Shown piece by piece: positions 1 through 11,200 of a DNA stretch of 34,140 nucleotides (position 1 is the first letter of the stretch; each line of letters begins with the position of its first letter). Position numbers and translations under genes: made by a program. The stretch comes from Ectocarpus siliculosus (Eukaryota; Sar; Phaeophyceae; Ectocarpales; Ectocarpaceae): the NCBI GenBank assembly GCA_000310025.1, contig FN649728.1:1225952-1260091 (forward strand), in the 5' to 3' direction. The notes beneath the pieces are model-generated. The model searched no databases. It was not told the origin of the DNA and worked only from the letters and a program-made list of their open reading frames with translations.

Positions 1-4
1 GGCA

Positions 5-25
5 GGGGGGGGGGGGGGGGGGGGG
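5..25. repeat. G homopolymer at window edge
   Basis: An uninterrupted run of 21 G residues lies directly against the first copy of the 136-bp dispersed repeat. The second copy of that repeat, in inverted orientation near 27 kb, also has a homopolymer (C on the plus strand) within a few bases of the same end. The tract therefore seems to belong to the repeat and is not only an assembly-edge artefact. Its exact length is probably unreliable. Confidence 0.85.
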
Positions 26-161
26 CTCATAGTCGTGCATGCCGTAGTCGTTAGACCATTTACCTCGCAACCCCACAAAGCCGGGACGGAGCACGCCAGG
101 TTCTCACCGGACAAGGCTTTCACATCGCCAAGCGCGAAGCGCCGTGTGGTATTCGGCGAGT
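26..161 (+). repeat. 136-bp dispersed repeat, copy 1
   Basis: This stretch matches the reverse complement of 26901-27036 without gaps. I count 12 differences over 136 bases, about 91 % identity. It contains a short hairpin (TAGTC-gtta-GAC at about 45-56). No open frame or known family is recognised. The sharp edge next to the G tract suggests one terminus of an interspersed element. Confidence 0.85.
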
Positions 162-639
162 CGCCCTAAACATTTTCTCAGGCCTTTCTCTATCCACCCC
201 TCATCCACGGAATCCTGCGCTTCCAACAAATTCTAAATATTCAACACACCGTAGCGTTGGATATATATATATGTTGAAGTTCACTCTTCTCATACCCGGC
301 CCGGTGCGTTCTTCTATCCGCAGGCTGCTCACTTCATAGATCCCACCGCGGAAAGCATTGGAGAAATGATGCAAGCTTTTGACGTAGGGGAACATCATTT
401 TGAGCACTGCTCCAACAACACGTGGCCCTAGTGAAAAGCTTGCCTCCGTGCTATCGTTGGTGCTGATATTCGTAAGGCTGCTGGTGCTTCTGCTCCTGCT
501 CGTGTCATGATGTTGTTGCCGCAACGTCGGTGTTACGCCAGTGAATACCCATAATGTTTTTCGAGTTTTTGCCGCTCTCGTTGCTGTCGTTGCTGTTGCC
601 TCTCCCCGCGGCTGTGATTGATGCTCGAATATTCGTCAG
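162..639. other. No gene recognised
   Basis: I see no convincing coding segment here. The stretch contains a short (TA)n run near 261-272 and, towards its end, a pyrimidine-rich tract leading to a possible 3' splice site at 638-639 for the dehydrogenase-like exon that follows. Earlier exons of that gene are either outside the window or missing. Confidence 0.4.
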
Positions 640-1251
640 GGCTTGCTCGCTACGGCACGCTTGTACTGTTGGGTATTGACGCGGCCAAGGTTTCGGTGAC
701 ACCGCCTCAGCTGATTGATGGGAGGAAAAATTGTCACCTGGCCGGCGGGGACTGTACGCGATTCGCAGGCCAGATCCAGGGACGGCGGGAGGGGTCACAA
801 GAATCTTGAGGAAAGGATGGAGATACTATACCGCTCTCAATGTGTGTGTTTTCCTCCAAAGTTCGGGTGACATTGGCAATTCCCGGTTTAACTGTAGACA
901 ACTAGGGCAGGGCGAGTAGCACGGACGGGGGGGAAGGTATGTGACACCATGCAGAGAAGAAGAAACATCTATATATTTCGGCACGGTCGTGCATGATGGT
1001 GAGTAACTCCCATTCTTCCCCTTTGTTGACGTTGTTTGCAGGATGCGATGGAGTTCGCCCATATGCACCAGATCGCCTCCAAGACCGTGTCCTTCGAAGG
1101 CATCGGCAATGCCCCCGAGGCCTACGCGGCAATGCGTGATTGCGTCTTCCTTGTGCTGATCGAGGTGGTCGACTCCGAATGGCGCGGCAACCAACCGCCG
1201 TTCCTGCAGCAAAGCTGCCCGGACGCATCGTATGAAGTGACACTATTTTGA
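640..1251 (+). CDS. C-terminal part of a zinc-type (MDR) alcohol-dehydrogenase-like gene, incomplete
   Basis: Two coding-like segments are visible. The first follows an AG at 638-639 and reads ARYGTLVLLGIDAAKVSV...QLIDGR. This resembles the strand after the Rossmann fold in medium-chain dehydrogenases, where a G-x-LV-x-xG strand is followed by a hydrophobic LI-x-GR segment. The second starts after TTTGCAG at 1035-1041 and reads DAMEFAHMHQIASK...GNAPEAYAAMRDC, ending at TGA 1249-1251. It resembles the family C-terminus, in which a helix is followed by an NEA-[YF]-x-x-M pattern. The second exon starts in phase 0, and a GTATGT donor at 937 would make a 105-bp intron. I cannot find a clean donor after the first segment, which runs into a TGA near 807. 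The N-terminal zinc-binding half is absent. It is either a partly exonised gene starting outside the window or a decayed copy. The family call rests on pattern recognition only. Confidence 0.4.
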
Positions 1252-1297
1252 ATAAAACTGTCGCTGATCTACCTGTGGCGGCGAAAGCAAAACATTG

Positions 1298-1410
1298 GGA
1301 GAGGGAGAAGAGTCAAACAGAGAGAATAATAGAGAGAGAGGGAGGGACTGAGGGAGATTATCAGAGAGAGAGGGAGAGAGAGAGAATCACAGACAGAGAG
1401 GGAAGGTGGC
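1298..1410. repeat. GA-rich imperfect microsatellite
   Basis: The tract is dominated by GAGAGA and GGGAGA units with short interruptions. It lies just downstream of the dehydrogenase-like stop codon. The open frame through it encodes only an Arg/Glu/Gly-rich artefact. Confidence 0.85.
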
Positions 1411-4400
1411 GGGTTCCGTGTTTTCTTTTCCATGTTTCATTCCACTTACTTGTTTTGCCGTCGCCCCACCACTGTTCGCAATACAGGGCGGCGGGGATCA
1501 CGTTATTTGCACCGAAGAACGTCTGTAGCCCTCAGTATGTGCTGAGGCCACTCGTGGTAGCACGCAACCTCACCCTCGAAGTAGGATTGCCCCGGAGCGC
1601 TCGCACCCCTCTGCCTGGGGTCCCAATCTCCGATTCTACACGTAGTGCTGGATCACAGCTACAGTAGTTTTGTACCACAACTTGTTTGTCCATGTAGAGA
1701 TCGTACATGTGCAATCGTTTGGCATCTCGTGGGGCAACTTCGATGGGTGCCACCTTGCACCTTTGGCGCCATTGTAGCACGGAGGGCACAGCAATGGGCA
1801 GGCCGTCACCCGAGGAGTAAAAGAAAATCGTTAAATAATGCGTCATAACTCTAGCAGTGGCGATGGAACCAAAACACCGCGGTTGTTTTCGGCGGTAGGC
1901 GGTTTGAACGTTTTTCGGCGATGACGACTTCGATAAAGGCGGAAACGGCAATTTTTGAAACGGCCATAATTCTGCGGAGTGAGTGGCTCACGAAATTGTA
2001 ATAGGGTGCCCCGTAGAGTCGAGAAACCTCAAAACAATTACATTACTTTTCGACGGCCAGGCGAAACGTCATCGGCGGCTATCGGCCGAACTATGTAGGC
2101 ACTACGCAACAAAACATTTCGGTGAAAGAGATGGTCACAAAAACTTTGTCGTAGTGCTGAAGTGCCCAAGATTATTACACGGTGCGCGCGGAATGTGCCC
2201 CTGTCCATTCAAATAAATAGCGAAGGCTTCTCCCGAACAGGAACCTGACCCAAAATCCAGACGAACCATAAAGCAGACCGAACACCGAAAAAGCTTGACA
2301 CACGATAGTCGCGCCTCCTTGAAACACACAACAAAATCGACAGGTCGCCATGACTATACTCTTCAACGCACTCCTTTTCAGCCCGTCCGTAGCGCGAGAT
2401 AACTCTCATACTCAATTCTCACGACACAAGATCGCAACAGCACCAACCGACAGAGGTGCCTGACCTAGCACATCGCCCAAGGCACGGGATGGAAGCGTAG
2501 CATGCACGTGAAAGCCAATCTCTCCAGCATATCTCGTTCAAGAGCAGAAACTGAGATTTGCCTAGAGTGAGATGCTGGGTCAACAAACAAGCGCACCCTC
2601 CTGCAACCACCAAGACCACGTGTCATTTCTACAGTACTCTCCTTCATATGTGGAACCAAAAAGCCATTCCGCTCGAGGCTGGCTCCGCCGCCCATCACCC
2701 CAGTGAGCGAGTCGCACTGGCCCAAGAGTGTGCCGAGTTTCAAGCCTACACTCCAAGCTCTCAGCACAACAACGAACGCCTCAGAAAGGAGCTTCCCGTG
2801 TTAAATACTCCTTTCGTTGCTCGCGTTCGTCGGTCCAATCGTCCCCCAACTTCCTCAGGCTTCAGATTTCCTCCCCCTAGGGTTTCCCCCAGCAACATGT
2901 GGGTGTCACGCGCAGCCTCCGGCAACCCAAGTCCCGAGGAAGTGCAAGCACTGTTTCTACCACCTCCCCCTGGCCTACCTACGCGACATTCAACAAGACA
3001 TGGTCCATGCCGTTAAACGACAAGATCCACATCAGGAGGAAGACCGTGAGAGATGGCAGCAATCCCTCCCATTTCAGGCCCTGATCACCGTATGACAACT
3101 CGTCCGCCTCGACGAATCTCGCGTAGTACAAGTAAGTGGCCCCAGTGACGAAGGCGAATCCCCTTCGTAGACGCCAAGCGGACAAGCACAAAGACGGCGG
3201 CGTCATTCCTCAGAAAAGTCAAACCGCAGGAGCGGGCGGACAGCTCGTGTCGCCACAACATGCCACTGGAAGTCCGAGACTTGGACGGATCCAAATAGTG
3301 TGGGGAGATAATCGCAGGGTTTGTTCGGGCGGACGGTGACTCGTGACTCGTGCGGTTCGGTGCATGCACACACATATGGTGAAAAAGATCTACATTACCA
3401 TTCATTCAATAAACCCCGCTTTGGCAGTGTCTCAGCGGGGAAAGGGGCCAGCGAAAGTCGTCATGGCGAACCGAAGCCCTGGCTAGGCCAGAAACTTACT
3501 GGTCGGGGTGTGCATCGAACCCCACGAAAAAGTAGGGGTGACTTCAATGAATCATTTGTCATCCACCACCCTCTTGTATCGCGACATGGCCCATGCACCC
3601 GCCACGGGAAAGCACTTTGGCTGTACTTGCCTGTATGAGAGCCTTGTGGACGCCGGCGAAAGTGGAAAAAAAAAAAAGGTCTCTACCATCCAATGATCAT
3701 CCGCCATTTGGCGCTTCCCTTTCGACTGCGGGGACATTTCGCCTCAATGATTGGTTTGGTCCCCGACCGGGGGAGGGAGGGCACGGAGGATAGACAAGTA
3801 TGGTGTTCTTGGTGTGTTTGGCGCCGAACGTTGGTCATTCACCTACTTAACAGTGTATTTCTGGAGGTTAGGAGGAAAGTCTTGATGCACAGTCCGCGCC
3901 ATCCCTTACGATTCATGTGCGCAGAGTAGACAACACACGAGCCACATATGTCTAACAAAGGTCCAGGAACAAGAATCAGGCAATCACGTGCCGCTCAGTG
4001 ACGAAGCAAACGCGCTCACAACTTGCTCACCCCACGAGCCCGAACCATCCAGTGACTCCCGCGACACCCACACATATCCCCGCCACCGCCGCCATGAATT
4101 GTCTGAACCAGTGGACGCATACGGGAAAGTCTTCGAATGTGTCCTGCGGACAACATTAAAAACCGGAATAGCAACGCCGTCGCGGCGACGGCAGCAGCAG
4201 CAGCAGGAGCGCGGTGAATTGCCTAGATGCTCATGAGCGAGCGGCCAACAGAAACCACATCGGAGGAAACAAACATGAACCAAGTAGCAGCACCAGCACA
4301 ACAAGAGTGGCACCACCTCAACAAGATGGCATTCTCCAAACCACTACGGCGAAAAAGAACAAGGGAGGTTGGTCGACTTGCAGTTTGGCGCGGCATATGC

Positions 4401-4460
4401 GATGAGACTGGTTCTGATTCGCCTACCCTTGTTGATAAACACCAAAAACCATAACCATAA
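1411..4460. other. Intergenic, no gene recognised
   Basis: Several overlapping open frames of 60-150 codons exist on both strands. None shows a recognisable domain, a consistent frame or a plausible exon structure. Visible landmarks are an A12 run at 3665-3676 and a CAG-type triplet run near 4192-4205. A region near 2880-3060 has two overlapping frames rich in Pro, Ser and Gln that I could not assign. Confidence 0.4.
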
Positions 4461-4516
4461 TTGTTTGTTGCACTCTTTATATTTATTATTGTTTGTTGCA
4501 CTCTTTATATTTATTC
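4461..4516. repeat. 28-bp tandem duplication
   Basis: A 28-bp AT-rich unit beginning TTGTTTGTTGCACTC occurs twice in direct succession (4461-4488 and 4489-4516). Only the last base differs. The near-perfect identity suggests a recent slippage or duplication event in noncoding DNA. Confidence 0.9.
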
Positions 4517-7235
4517 ATTTGCTCCTTGACCATAACTGGGTAAAAGATGTGACCAGACCCAGCTGCTGCGAGAAACTTTCTAAATGTGTGGGTAACTATG
4601 TGAGGGTCCTCGCAGACTTTACCCGACGGCACTATCGTGGTTAAGAGGAAAAAAAAAACGGTGTAACAGCCACTCGCGTGGGCTGGAGAGATCTAGCTAG
4701 CACACGGCACTCAGGCTTAGCTCCGCGCTCGCCCCGTGATCTGAATGTACGAAAACCAAGTGGATGCCGGCAACGCACTGATGGACTCAACAGTGAGCGG
4801 AACAGTGGTTAGCGCAAGGGTGGGACATCGCTGCCGCCGCAAAAACACTTGGATGCTAGAGGCCATGGATGTCGCGGTGTCTTCTCAGACAGATCAGTAC
4901 CAGGTGGGGGCACAGTCTACGGCGTGTAGATAGGCTGAAGGCGTTGAAATCCCATAAGTGGGAGTTAGGGTGCGGCACACACGTGGGTTGCCAGGAAAAA
5001 AAAACAGAACGCTGGGGCTATGTACCCGTGTTCTTACGGCGAAAGAAAAAACGCCATCACGGCCTTCTAGTCCCCCGACGGACGCCTACGCAAAGACAGC
5101 AAGATTCGCACGAAAATTGACCAGGGAGGGGGAGGGGGCACACACACCCTAACCCCAACCCTTAACCCCGGACTTGGCCGATTCCACACTTTTTCCTGCG
5201 TAGACTTGTCTCCCGACAGGAAGGTCGCAAGAGGGAGGAGATTGGACAACGGGGCCCGAAGAACAACTTGTGTGCGTACGCAGTACCGAGTCGTTGAAGC
5301 TTTGGCTTCAAACATATCTATTTAGTCGCACTTCGCAAAGCGCACGAGAAAAGCCGCAATGTCAAAAAGGGTCAATAATACATCCACACATCAGACTTTG
5401 GAACACTTCCCGAGAATTAGCGACCGGGATTTCACGGGGATAACCGCAAAAATGTACAGCAGTGCCATCGGCCGGGTGACTAGCGGGGAAATCTACTGGT
5501 AAACACCCGACTAAAAACGCCCTACTACTACTGTAGACAAAAATATCTAAGTACCACTTTTCCCACCAATCTGGGCATGCCTGGTGAGCACATTGAACCC
5601 AGATTAGCGGAGGTACAGAAATCTTCCTCCAAGCAAAAGGTGGCAGTAGTCTGTATTTAGTACACCAAGGACACGCCACTGGGAATCTACAACATACAGT
5701 AGCTACCCGTTGACGAGATTGTGGACCCACGTGGAGGCCGCTGAGCCCGGAGAAGCTGCTGCTGTTTCGAGGGCAAACAACTGCTGAAGTTTCCCTTCAA
5801 ACATTCCCAACAAGATCATGGCGGTATCTCATGTCCATGAATTTTGTAGCACGAGATAAATGTTTCCTGGATTGTCTCCTTTCGTCATCCGCTGCTTGTC
5901 GCTGCTGAGCAACCACCCGAAAAACAAGGTTCTCATTTTTACCGTCAGAAAAGCCCGGTCTATTTGCTGGATGGAGAGCACTACGAGCACAGAGCGCAGT
6001 TGATGGTTCCCATAAATATATGGACACTGCGAGGTTTGGTCAACCAGGAGGAGAGAAAGGCGGGACTACCATTGGAGACATTCCAAGCCACGGCGGGCGA
6101 TCAACGGCGCAACAGCAGTACGGAGGAGGGAGATGTGTGCTGTACACACATACCTTATCCCATCTGGCGCCTCGCTGCAACCCCTTAGACCATTTTGTTG
6201 AGCAGCTCTGCACGAATGTAGGCTCCGCCTCCGCCACAACTGTTCTTCTGCTCCGGTTACTCATGGCTTCGCTCTCAACTGCTGGTGCGGGCTTCCGTCC
6301 TGTTGTCCGAGCTGCTGCAGCTGCCTGCTGTGCACCATACCCGCCCACCCCCCCACCCCCGCCTTGTACTCTATTCCTGCGGTATGCGTCCCCCCCCCGC
6401 CCGTTGCCTTGCGTTGCCTTGCATTGCCGTTGTACCGATGTTTTGGGAGTGCTCACACACACGCAGCGCGACTCTACTCATTGAACAACTATGATGCACC
6501 AGCTAAGGAAACCTTCCCATCCTCGTGCAGTGGCTTGTGCGAGACTCCTTCACTCTTCTCCTCCGAAGAAGTCGTCGTTCGGTATGGTAAGAAACAGTGC
6601 ACCTTGCACTTTGTGCACGAGAGGAAGGGTTTTTCACAGGTTTTTCATGTGTTTGTTCGGTGTTGAAAACGGCGGGAAAAGGGTACAGCATACGAGTACA
6701 CCTTTCCAGCCAATATAGGGTACCTCGTACGATGAATACGTAGTACGAGCACAATTTGCGCAGCTGCCGCCCCTTGTACCCCAAGACGTCACTCCGTGCC
6801 GGGATCTAGAGCGTAGACTGCACGGCAACCCACACAAAGAAAGTACAATATTTGGATCACAGTCCGCCCGCCCGGTGGACCAGGCCCGAAGTCAGTGTTG
6901 GTGTGGACCTGGTGTGCACTGCTGGTGTGGACCCTATGTTGCAGAATTTTCTGACTGTCGAAGTCAAGGGCTGACGGGATCAAGCAGGCGAATATAGGCA
7001 TATAGGCCAGATAGATATAGGCACTGTAAGCAGTAAGCAGACCAGCTCCGCCCGGTGAGGAAATCCTCGAACCCTCGAAAGAAAAAGGTTTGTTCTAAAA
7101 AGAGTTCAGAACCCGAGGCGTACCGGAACACAGAACACGCACGGGTGTAGCTACAGAAGGGTTCTCGTTCGTCGGGTCATGCTTTGTACATATCTACGAA
7201 TCCTCGCTGCTGTAGTCTACAACATGTTAGGGTTA
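4517..7235. other. Intergenic, no gene recognised
   Basis: No coding region can be supported. The stretch contains an A10 run at 4650-4659, a telomere-like patch near 5148-5170, Pro-rich low-complexity DNA at 6340-6430 and no clear splice-bounded exon. The open frames at 6020-6490 on either strand are driven by CCC/GGG repetition. Confidence 0.4.
5148..5170. repeat. Short interstitial telomere-like patch
   Basis: A few degenerate CCCTAA-like units (CCCTAACCCCAACCCTTAA) follow a short CA run. They resemble the TTAGGG telomere repeat, but the patch is very short and imperfect. A chance C/A-rich origin is equally possible. Confidence 0.3.
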
Positions 7236-7279
7236 GCTCACAAACGGTGCTCAAGTTCGAGACTTTGAGCTTTGTGAGC
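7236..7279. other. Nested inverted repeat (hairpin)
   Basis: GCTCACAAA (7236-7244) pairs perfectly with TTTGTGAGC (7271-7279). Inside it GCTCAA (7249-7254) pairs with TTGAGC (7265-7270). This leaves a 4-base bulge on one side and a 10-base loop. It is about 1 kb upstream of the HAD hydrolase exons. It is too short for a typical microRNA precursor, and its function is unknown. Confidence 0.55.
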
Positions 7280-7475
7280 ACTCAATCATTTGTTACCTGC
7301 CAAGTTTGTTGAGTTACTACACTGTAGGACCAAAGGATGCTGAAATTTTCCGTCAACGGAGAGTACACGATATTGAAAATCAAGTCAAGTATACCACAGT
7401 AGATAACCCTGCCTCGACCGAAGGACACAAGAATGTTTTATGGGTCGACAGGGATCCATCCCAATGCGGATTTCC

Positions 7476-7640
7476 TAGCTGATCAGGCAGCCGATCAGGC
7501 ATGCCTGAGTTTTTGCCTGAAGCCCCTTCGTGTGAACCCAGGCATGCCTGACTTGCTGCCTGAGAGGGCGTTTCTATGAGATGTTTGCCTGAGACCGTGT
7601 TTAGTTGCCTGACTGCTCCTATATAACCCCAGGCAGCTCC
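7476..7640. repeat. GCCTGA/TCAGGC motif cluster with two palindromes
   Basis: At least eight copies of GCCTGA, TCAGGC or CAGGCAG occur in about 165 bases. Two form perfect palindromes: TCAGGCATGCCTGA at 7495-7508 and CAGGCATGCCTG at 7539-7550. The cluster lies directly upstream of a TATATAA sequence and of the cysteine-rich exon. Further GCCTGA copies fall inside that exon (near 7842 and 7863). The dense repetition could be a protein-binding array or the trace of a repeat expansion. Confidence 0.65.
7620..7626 (+). promoter_or_regulatory. Possible TATA-like element
   Basis: TATATAA occurs immediately after the GCCTGA motif cluster and about 100 bases upstream of a candidate spliced exon. It could be a core promoter for the small cysteine-rich gene. 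The support is positional only, and AT-rich heptamers arise by chance. Confidence 0.2.
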
Positions 7641-7730
7641 CGGCAGCACACGGGGAAAAGCCAGGACTTTATGCCATCGCTATGCTTTAGAAAAATATTA
7701 CATGAAATTTGTGTAGGTTTTTTGTTTCAG

Positions 7731-7915
7731 GAAAAGTGCAGGCGAACACCACGCATCTCAGGTGTGATTGTACATCAGGCAAAAGCCTTATGTTTTACCT
7801 ATGCCCAACATTTTTAGCCTGCGGCGGGCCTCGCTGCGTGTGCCTGAACACGCCTTCGGCGTGCCTGATCGGCGAGGGCTTCCCAATGCGCTTCTGTGAC
7901 CGCTGTGAGGAATAG
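7731..7915 (+). CDS. Cysteine-rich terminal exon, unknown protein
   Basis: A T-rich tract ending TTTTTTGTTTCAG (to 7730) looks like a good 3' splice site. From there a frame (phase 1) stays open to TAG at 7913-7915. It encodes about 61 residues with nine cysteines in clusters: RCDC, LC, AC, RCVC, AC and FCDRC. The end reads GEGFPMRFCDRCEE. Paired CxC and CxxC spacings suggest a small metal-binding or disulphide-rich domain. I do not recognise the family. The first exon is not identified; it may lie just after the TATATAA at 7620. A hairpin, CACGCC-ttc-GGCGTG (7849-7863), lies within the coding stretch. Confidence 0.4.
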
Positions 7916-8035
7916 GTCGAGCGAACAGGACGCAACATATCCTCTGCTATTCCAATGCTATTACCCCCGGGTTGTAGAGTCAAATGAGACCTTTTCTATG
8001 CACGTATGCCTATATGGCTAGAGCTATTCGAATCA

Positions 8036-8075
8036 GACACGCCCTCGTTTGTGCACCTACTTCGGAGGGCGTGTC
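8036..8075. other. Perfect 11-bp inverted repeat
   Basis: GACACGCCCTC (8036-8046) and GAGGGCGTGTC (8065-8075) are exact reverse complements around an 18-base loop. It lies about 190 bases upstream of the first identified exon of the HAD hydrolase gene. It may be part of the 5' region or a cruciform-forming site. No function can be assigned. Confidence 0.6.
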
Positions 8076-8266
8076 ATTGTTGATATGCTTGCTGTGCTTG
8101 TTGTGAAGGTCATGGTGTCTCTCTGTCGTACGCTCTGTACACAGGCCTCTGCGAGTATCTGTTGAGTCTGCCCAGACCTTTTCCTCAACAGCGGCAGCTC
8201 CGCCCTTCTCAAGCCACCTGAATCTGCTTTAGGCTTACCTTTCTGTTTTTCCTGCCCTTGGACCAG

Positions 8267-11200
8267 GCCTTCGACATTGACGGGGTGCTGGTGAGGGGAC
8301 AAGGGGTCCTACCCGGGGCCCGTGAGAGCCTTAAAGCTCTGGAAGATGCCCGTGTTCCGTATGTGTTCGTCACGAATGGGGGGGGTGAGCGATTTTTGTA
8401 CGTACTTTGCCTTACCGGGTTGAATGGTAGTGCCTTTGTCATCCGTTGCAAGACGCGAGATAATCTCCTCGCGCAACCATTAATTTGCCGGGGTCGGTTG
8501 GGGTAGCAGGGTGGGGCGGGACTAAGTCCCGGCTACACCCAGCCGTTCGGAAGGCTCTCCAACACGGAATCCGAATCGCGTTGATCCGAGGCGTGTCACT
8601 TGCTACAGGTTGGTAAGGGTAGTCACCACGTCACTGACTGCTATTCGAGCGAACCCGTTGGGGCGGGGACAATGTCCTGCATACAGTGAACCCGCAACCC
8701 GCCTGCTTGTTCCGCGTGCTTCGCTTTTTTTTACTCTCATGTGCTATGGGTTTGGGTGCTTATTTTGTTTCTCGATCCGTTCTGATTCCTCGCCCCAAGG
8801 CTGCACGGAGGAGGCGAAGGCGAGAGACCTGACCTCAAAGTTGGGAGTGCAAGTGCACCGATCGATGGTGGTTTTGTCGCACTCTCCGATGAGGGCGCTG
8901 GCACCGGAATATTCCGGGAAAAGGGTGATGGTACTGGGGTCCTCGGCCAAGAAAATAGCCGAGGAGGACCTCGGCCTGCTAGACACGGTTGAGTGCACAG
9001 GTTTGCCACGAGCCTGGACTCGCAGACCGATTCAGCTTTGGTTTTGAGATTCCACGCACAGCGCTGAGGTTGAAGGTACTCTGCATGCTTGCTTTGCCTC
9101 ACCAACTCCTGTACCCCCGGGCGTTGTTCTATCCACACAATAGGAGGATTGTCTTTGGTACCGAAGGTTATCCTGGTGCTACTGAGTGGGGCGCTCTCGT
9201 GTACACGGCGGCAATATTTACTCGCTGCTTGCCAGGTTCAGAATTCCGTTTGGCGCATGAATGACTTCGAGTTTCGGCGGCGTGCGTCCATCGTAAAGGG
9301 GACTGTACTGGTGGGTGGTTTATCGCGTTGGCCAGCCCTCGCTATTGTTGCGACTTAGATTCGCGCTCAGCATGCTGCAGTCCAACGCAAGCGATAGCTT
9401 TCTACCTCCCCGTGTACACGTCCCGTCTTTCCTCATTGCAAACTCGTGTCTGCCCTCCACAGGTAACACCGGAGGAGTTTGCAGGCGAGTGGCCTGACAT
9501 TTTTCATTTCACTGGAGACGGTTACTACATCCCAAGACATTTTCCAAGAAGGTGCTGTTCGTGGGCTCTTCCTGAATCTCGTGCTGTTGCGTAATATGAT
9601 TTACTGCATTTCACTGTTGTGTTGCTTGGCAGTGGAGAGATTCATGACCAACCTATCAGATTTGCAATTGCGATTTTTTTAGCGCCATCCACGTTTTGTC
9701 ATTGTGCTCGTCAAAATATCTCGCCGCAAAACCAGGCGGGCAACTACCACACCGGCTGAAGCTGGGCAGGAGTGTGGGCGCTCTTCGTCACGGGCATTAG
9801 GTTTCCCTCCCTTCTCCAATTGTGGGCCGTCCCGGCCGATTTGATGTTGTCTTCCCTCTCGTAGTGCAGGCTCCACAAGGTTGTTGTAGCCAAGGAGTAC
9901 ATCACACCTGTCGTCTCACGAGGGTATCTATCTACATGCAGTGTTCACTATTTTTGTTTCAGCAATAACATTCGTCATTTTCCGTTTCTTTCAACTGAGG
10001 AAGTCTTGCCGAAGGCGAGCGTTCTCGATCTGTGTCCGCCGTAATGGTGCTTCATGACCCCTTGGATTGGGCGCTCGAGGCTCAAGTTGTCGTCGACGTC
10101 CTTCGCGGAGGTGCGCCCGATCACGTTGTTGCAGTTTCGATCCAGGTACACTTGCGCCCGTTGACCTATTCGTCGTGAATTGTCTGCTGGTGGAAAGAAG
10201 CACATGTTCTAGAGCGAACGCGTTCTGGATAAGGTGTTCAAACAAGTGTTGACTTCTCCCTCCTGCACGTGTACTTTGTCTTAGCCAAAGCGTCCCAGTT
10301 GTCGGGTGGCAAGGGGTGGGCATCAAGGTCTAATAGGTTTTGGTGTATTCGCGCAAACTACGAACATCCTCCTCTAGTTTGACGTACCTGCAGCTCGCTG
10401 AACTCGGCAACGAAACGGAAACGTGGGCATGCAAGAAGTTTGCGACCGTTCAATTTCTTACTCCACCTTGTCCGGACATCTCTCGCACGTTTGATCAGGA
10501 GACCCCCCGGGGTCTGGTGGCGCCTCACAAACGCCCATGTATATTTCCAACCCGGACTTCGTTTTTGCCTCCATGTATCAGGAGCCAAGATTTGCCGCGG
10601 TAAGTGGGTCGACCCCGTAGAAGATTCGATATTCGACCGTCCGATATGTGGGGACCAACGGCAAATATTCATGCCGCTGAGTGTGAGGGAAAGTTACCGC
10701 TTGGCTCACCGGTCGTCTCGGCGGGACGGTGGCCAAAGGGTAGACGTGACATAATCGCTGCTACCTGCCATCCTTTTCGGGCGACTGCGCCTTCGTGTTG
10801 CACTCAATGAACAGCGAGAGTCCTCCTGCCCTGCATACTGCTCGCATGCGATGACTCGACGGGGTTTCATGAGGTGATGTCGGTAGAGGTTCCTGTTTTG
10901 CCAACCTGACCGTGTCGGATTTCTTGGTGATGCTTTCTTTCGTTTTGCCGGCATTTGGACAATTCAGGGCGCATTTGCTGACACCGTGCGAATGCTGTAC
11001 GCTAAGAGGTTCGCGACGAGCGAGCCAACAATCGAGGTGTTCGGCAAGCCCACCATTTCGACCTTCGACTACGCGAGGCGCTTGCTGGAAGAGCGCGATG
11101 GAGTCATCCGTCCCCAGCAAGCAACCTCGAAGATAGAACGAATTTACATGGTTGGAGGTGTGTCACGTTCTCGCAGTAACTCCTGTCCCTGTTGGTGGCG

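Noticed and set aside
580-720. DIRS polyprotein C-terminal FPPPVMAG (residue numbers 580-720 of the protein, coding about 31240-31660) considered as an adenine methyltransferase domain
   Set aside because: No DPPY/DPPW-type catalytic motif or SAM-binding FxGxG pattern is visible.
3505-3530. tRNA T-arm-like sequence on the minus strand (GGGGTTCGATGC)
   Set aside because: The arm does not close with a 5-bp stem and no acceptor or anticodon arm is found around it.
5148-5170. Telomere-like repeat as evidence for a chromosome end or fusion site
   Set aside because: Only a few degenerate units next to CA-rich DNA; not enough for a telomeric origin.
7495-7550. Palindromes match the p53-type half-site pattern (AGGCATGCCT)
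   Set aside because: Short motif coincidence; no evidence that such a factor exists in this organism. Kept only as a repeat cluster.
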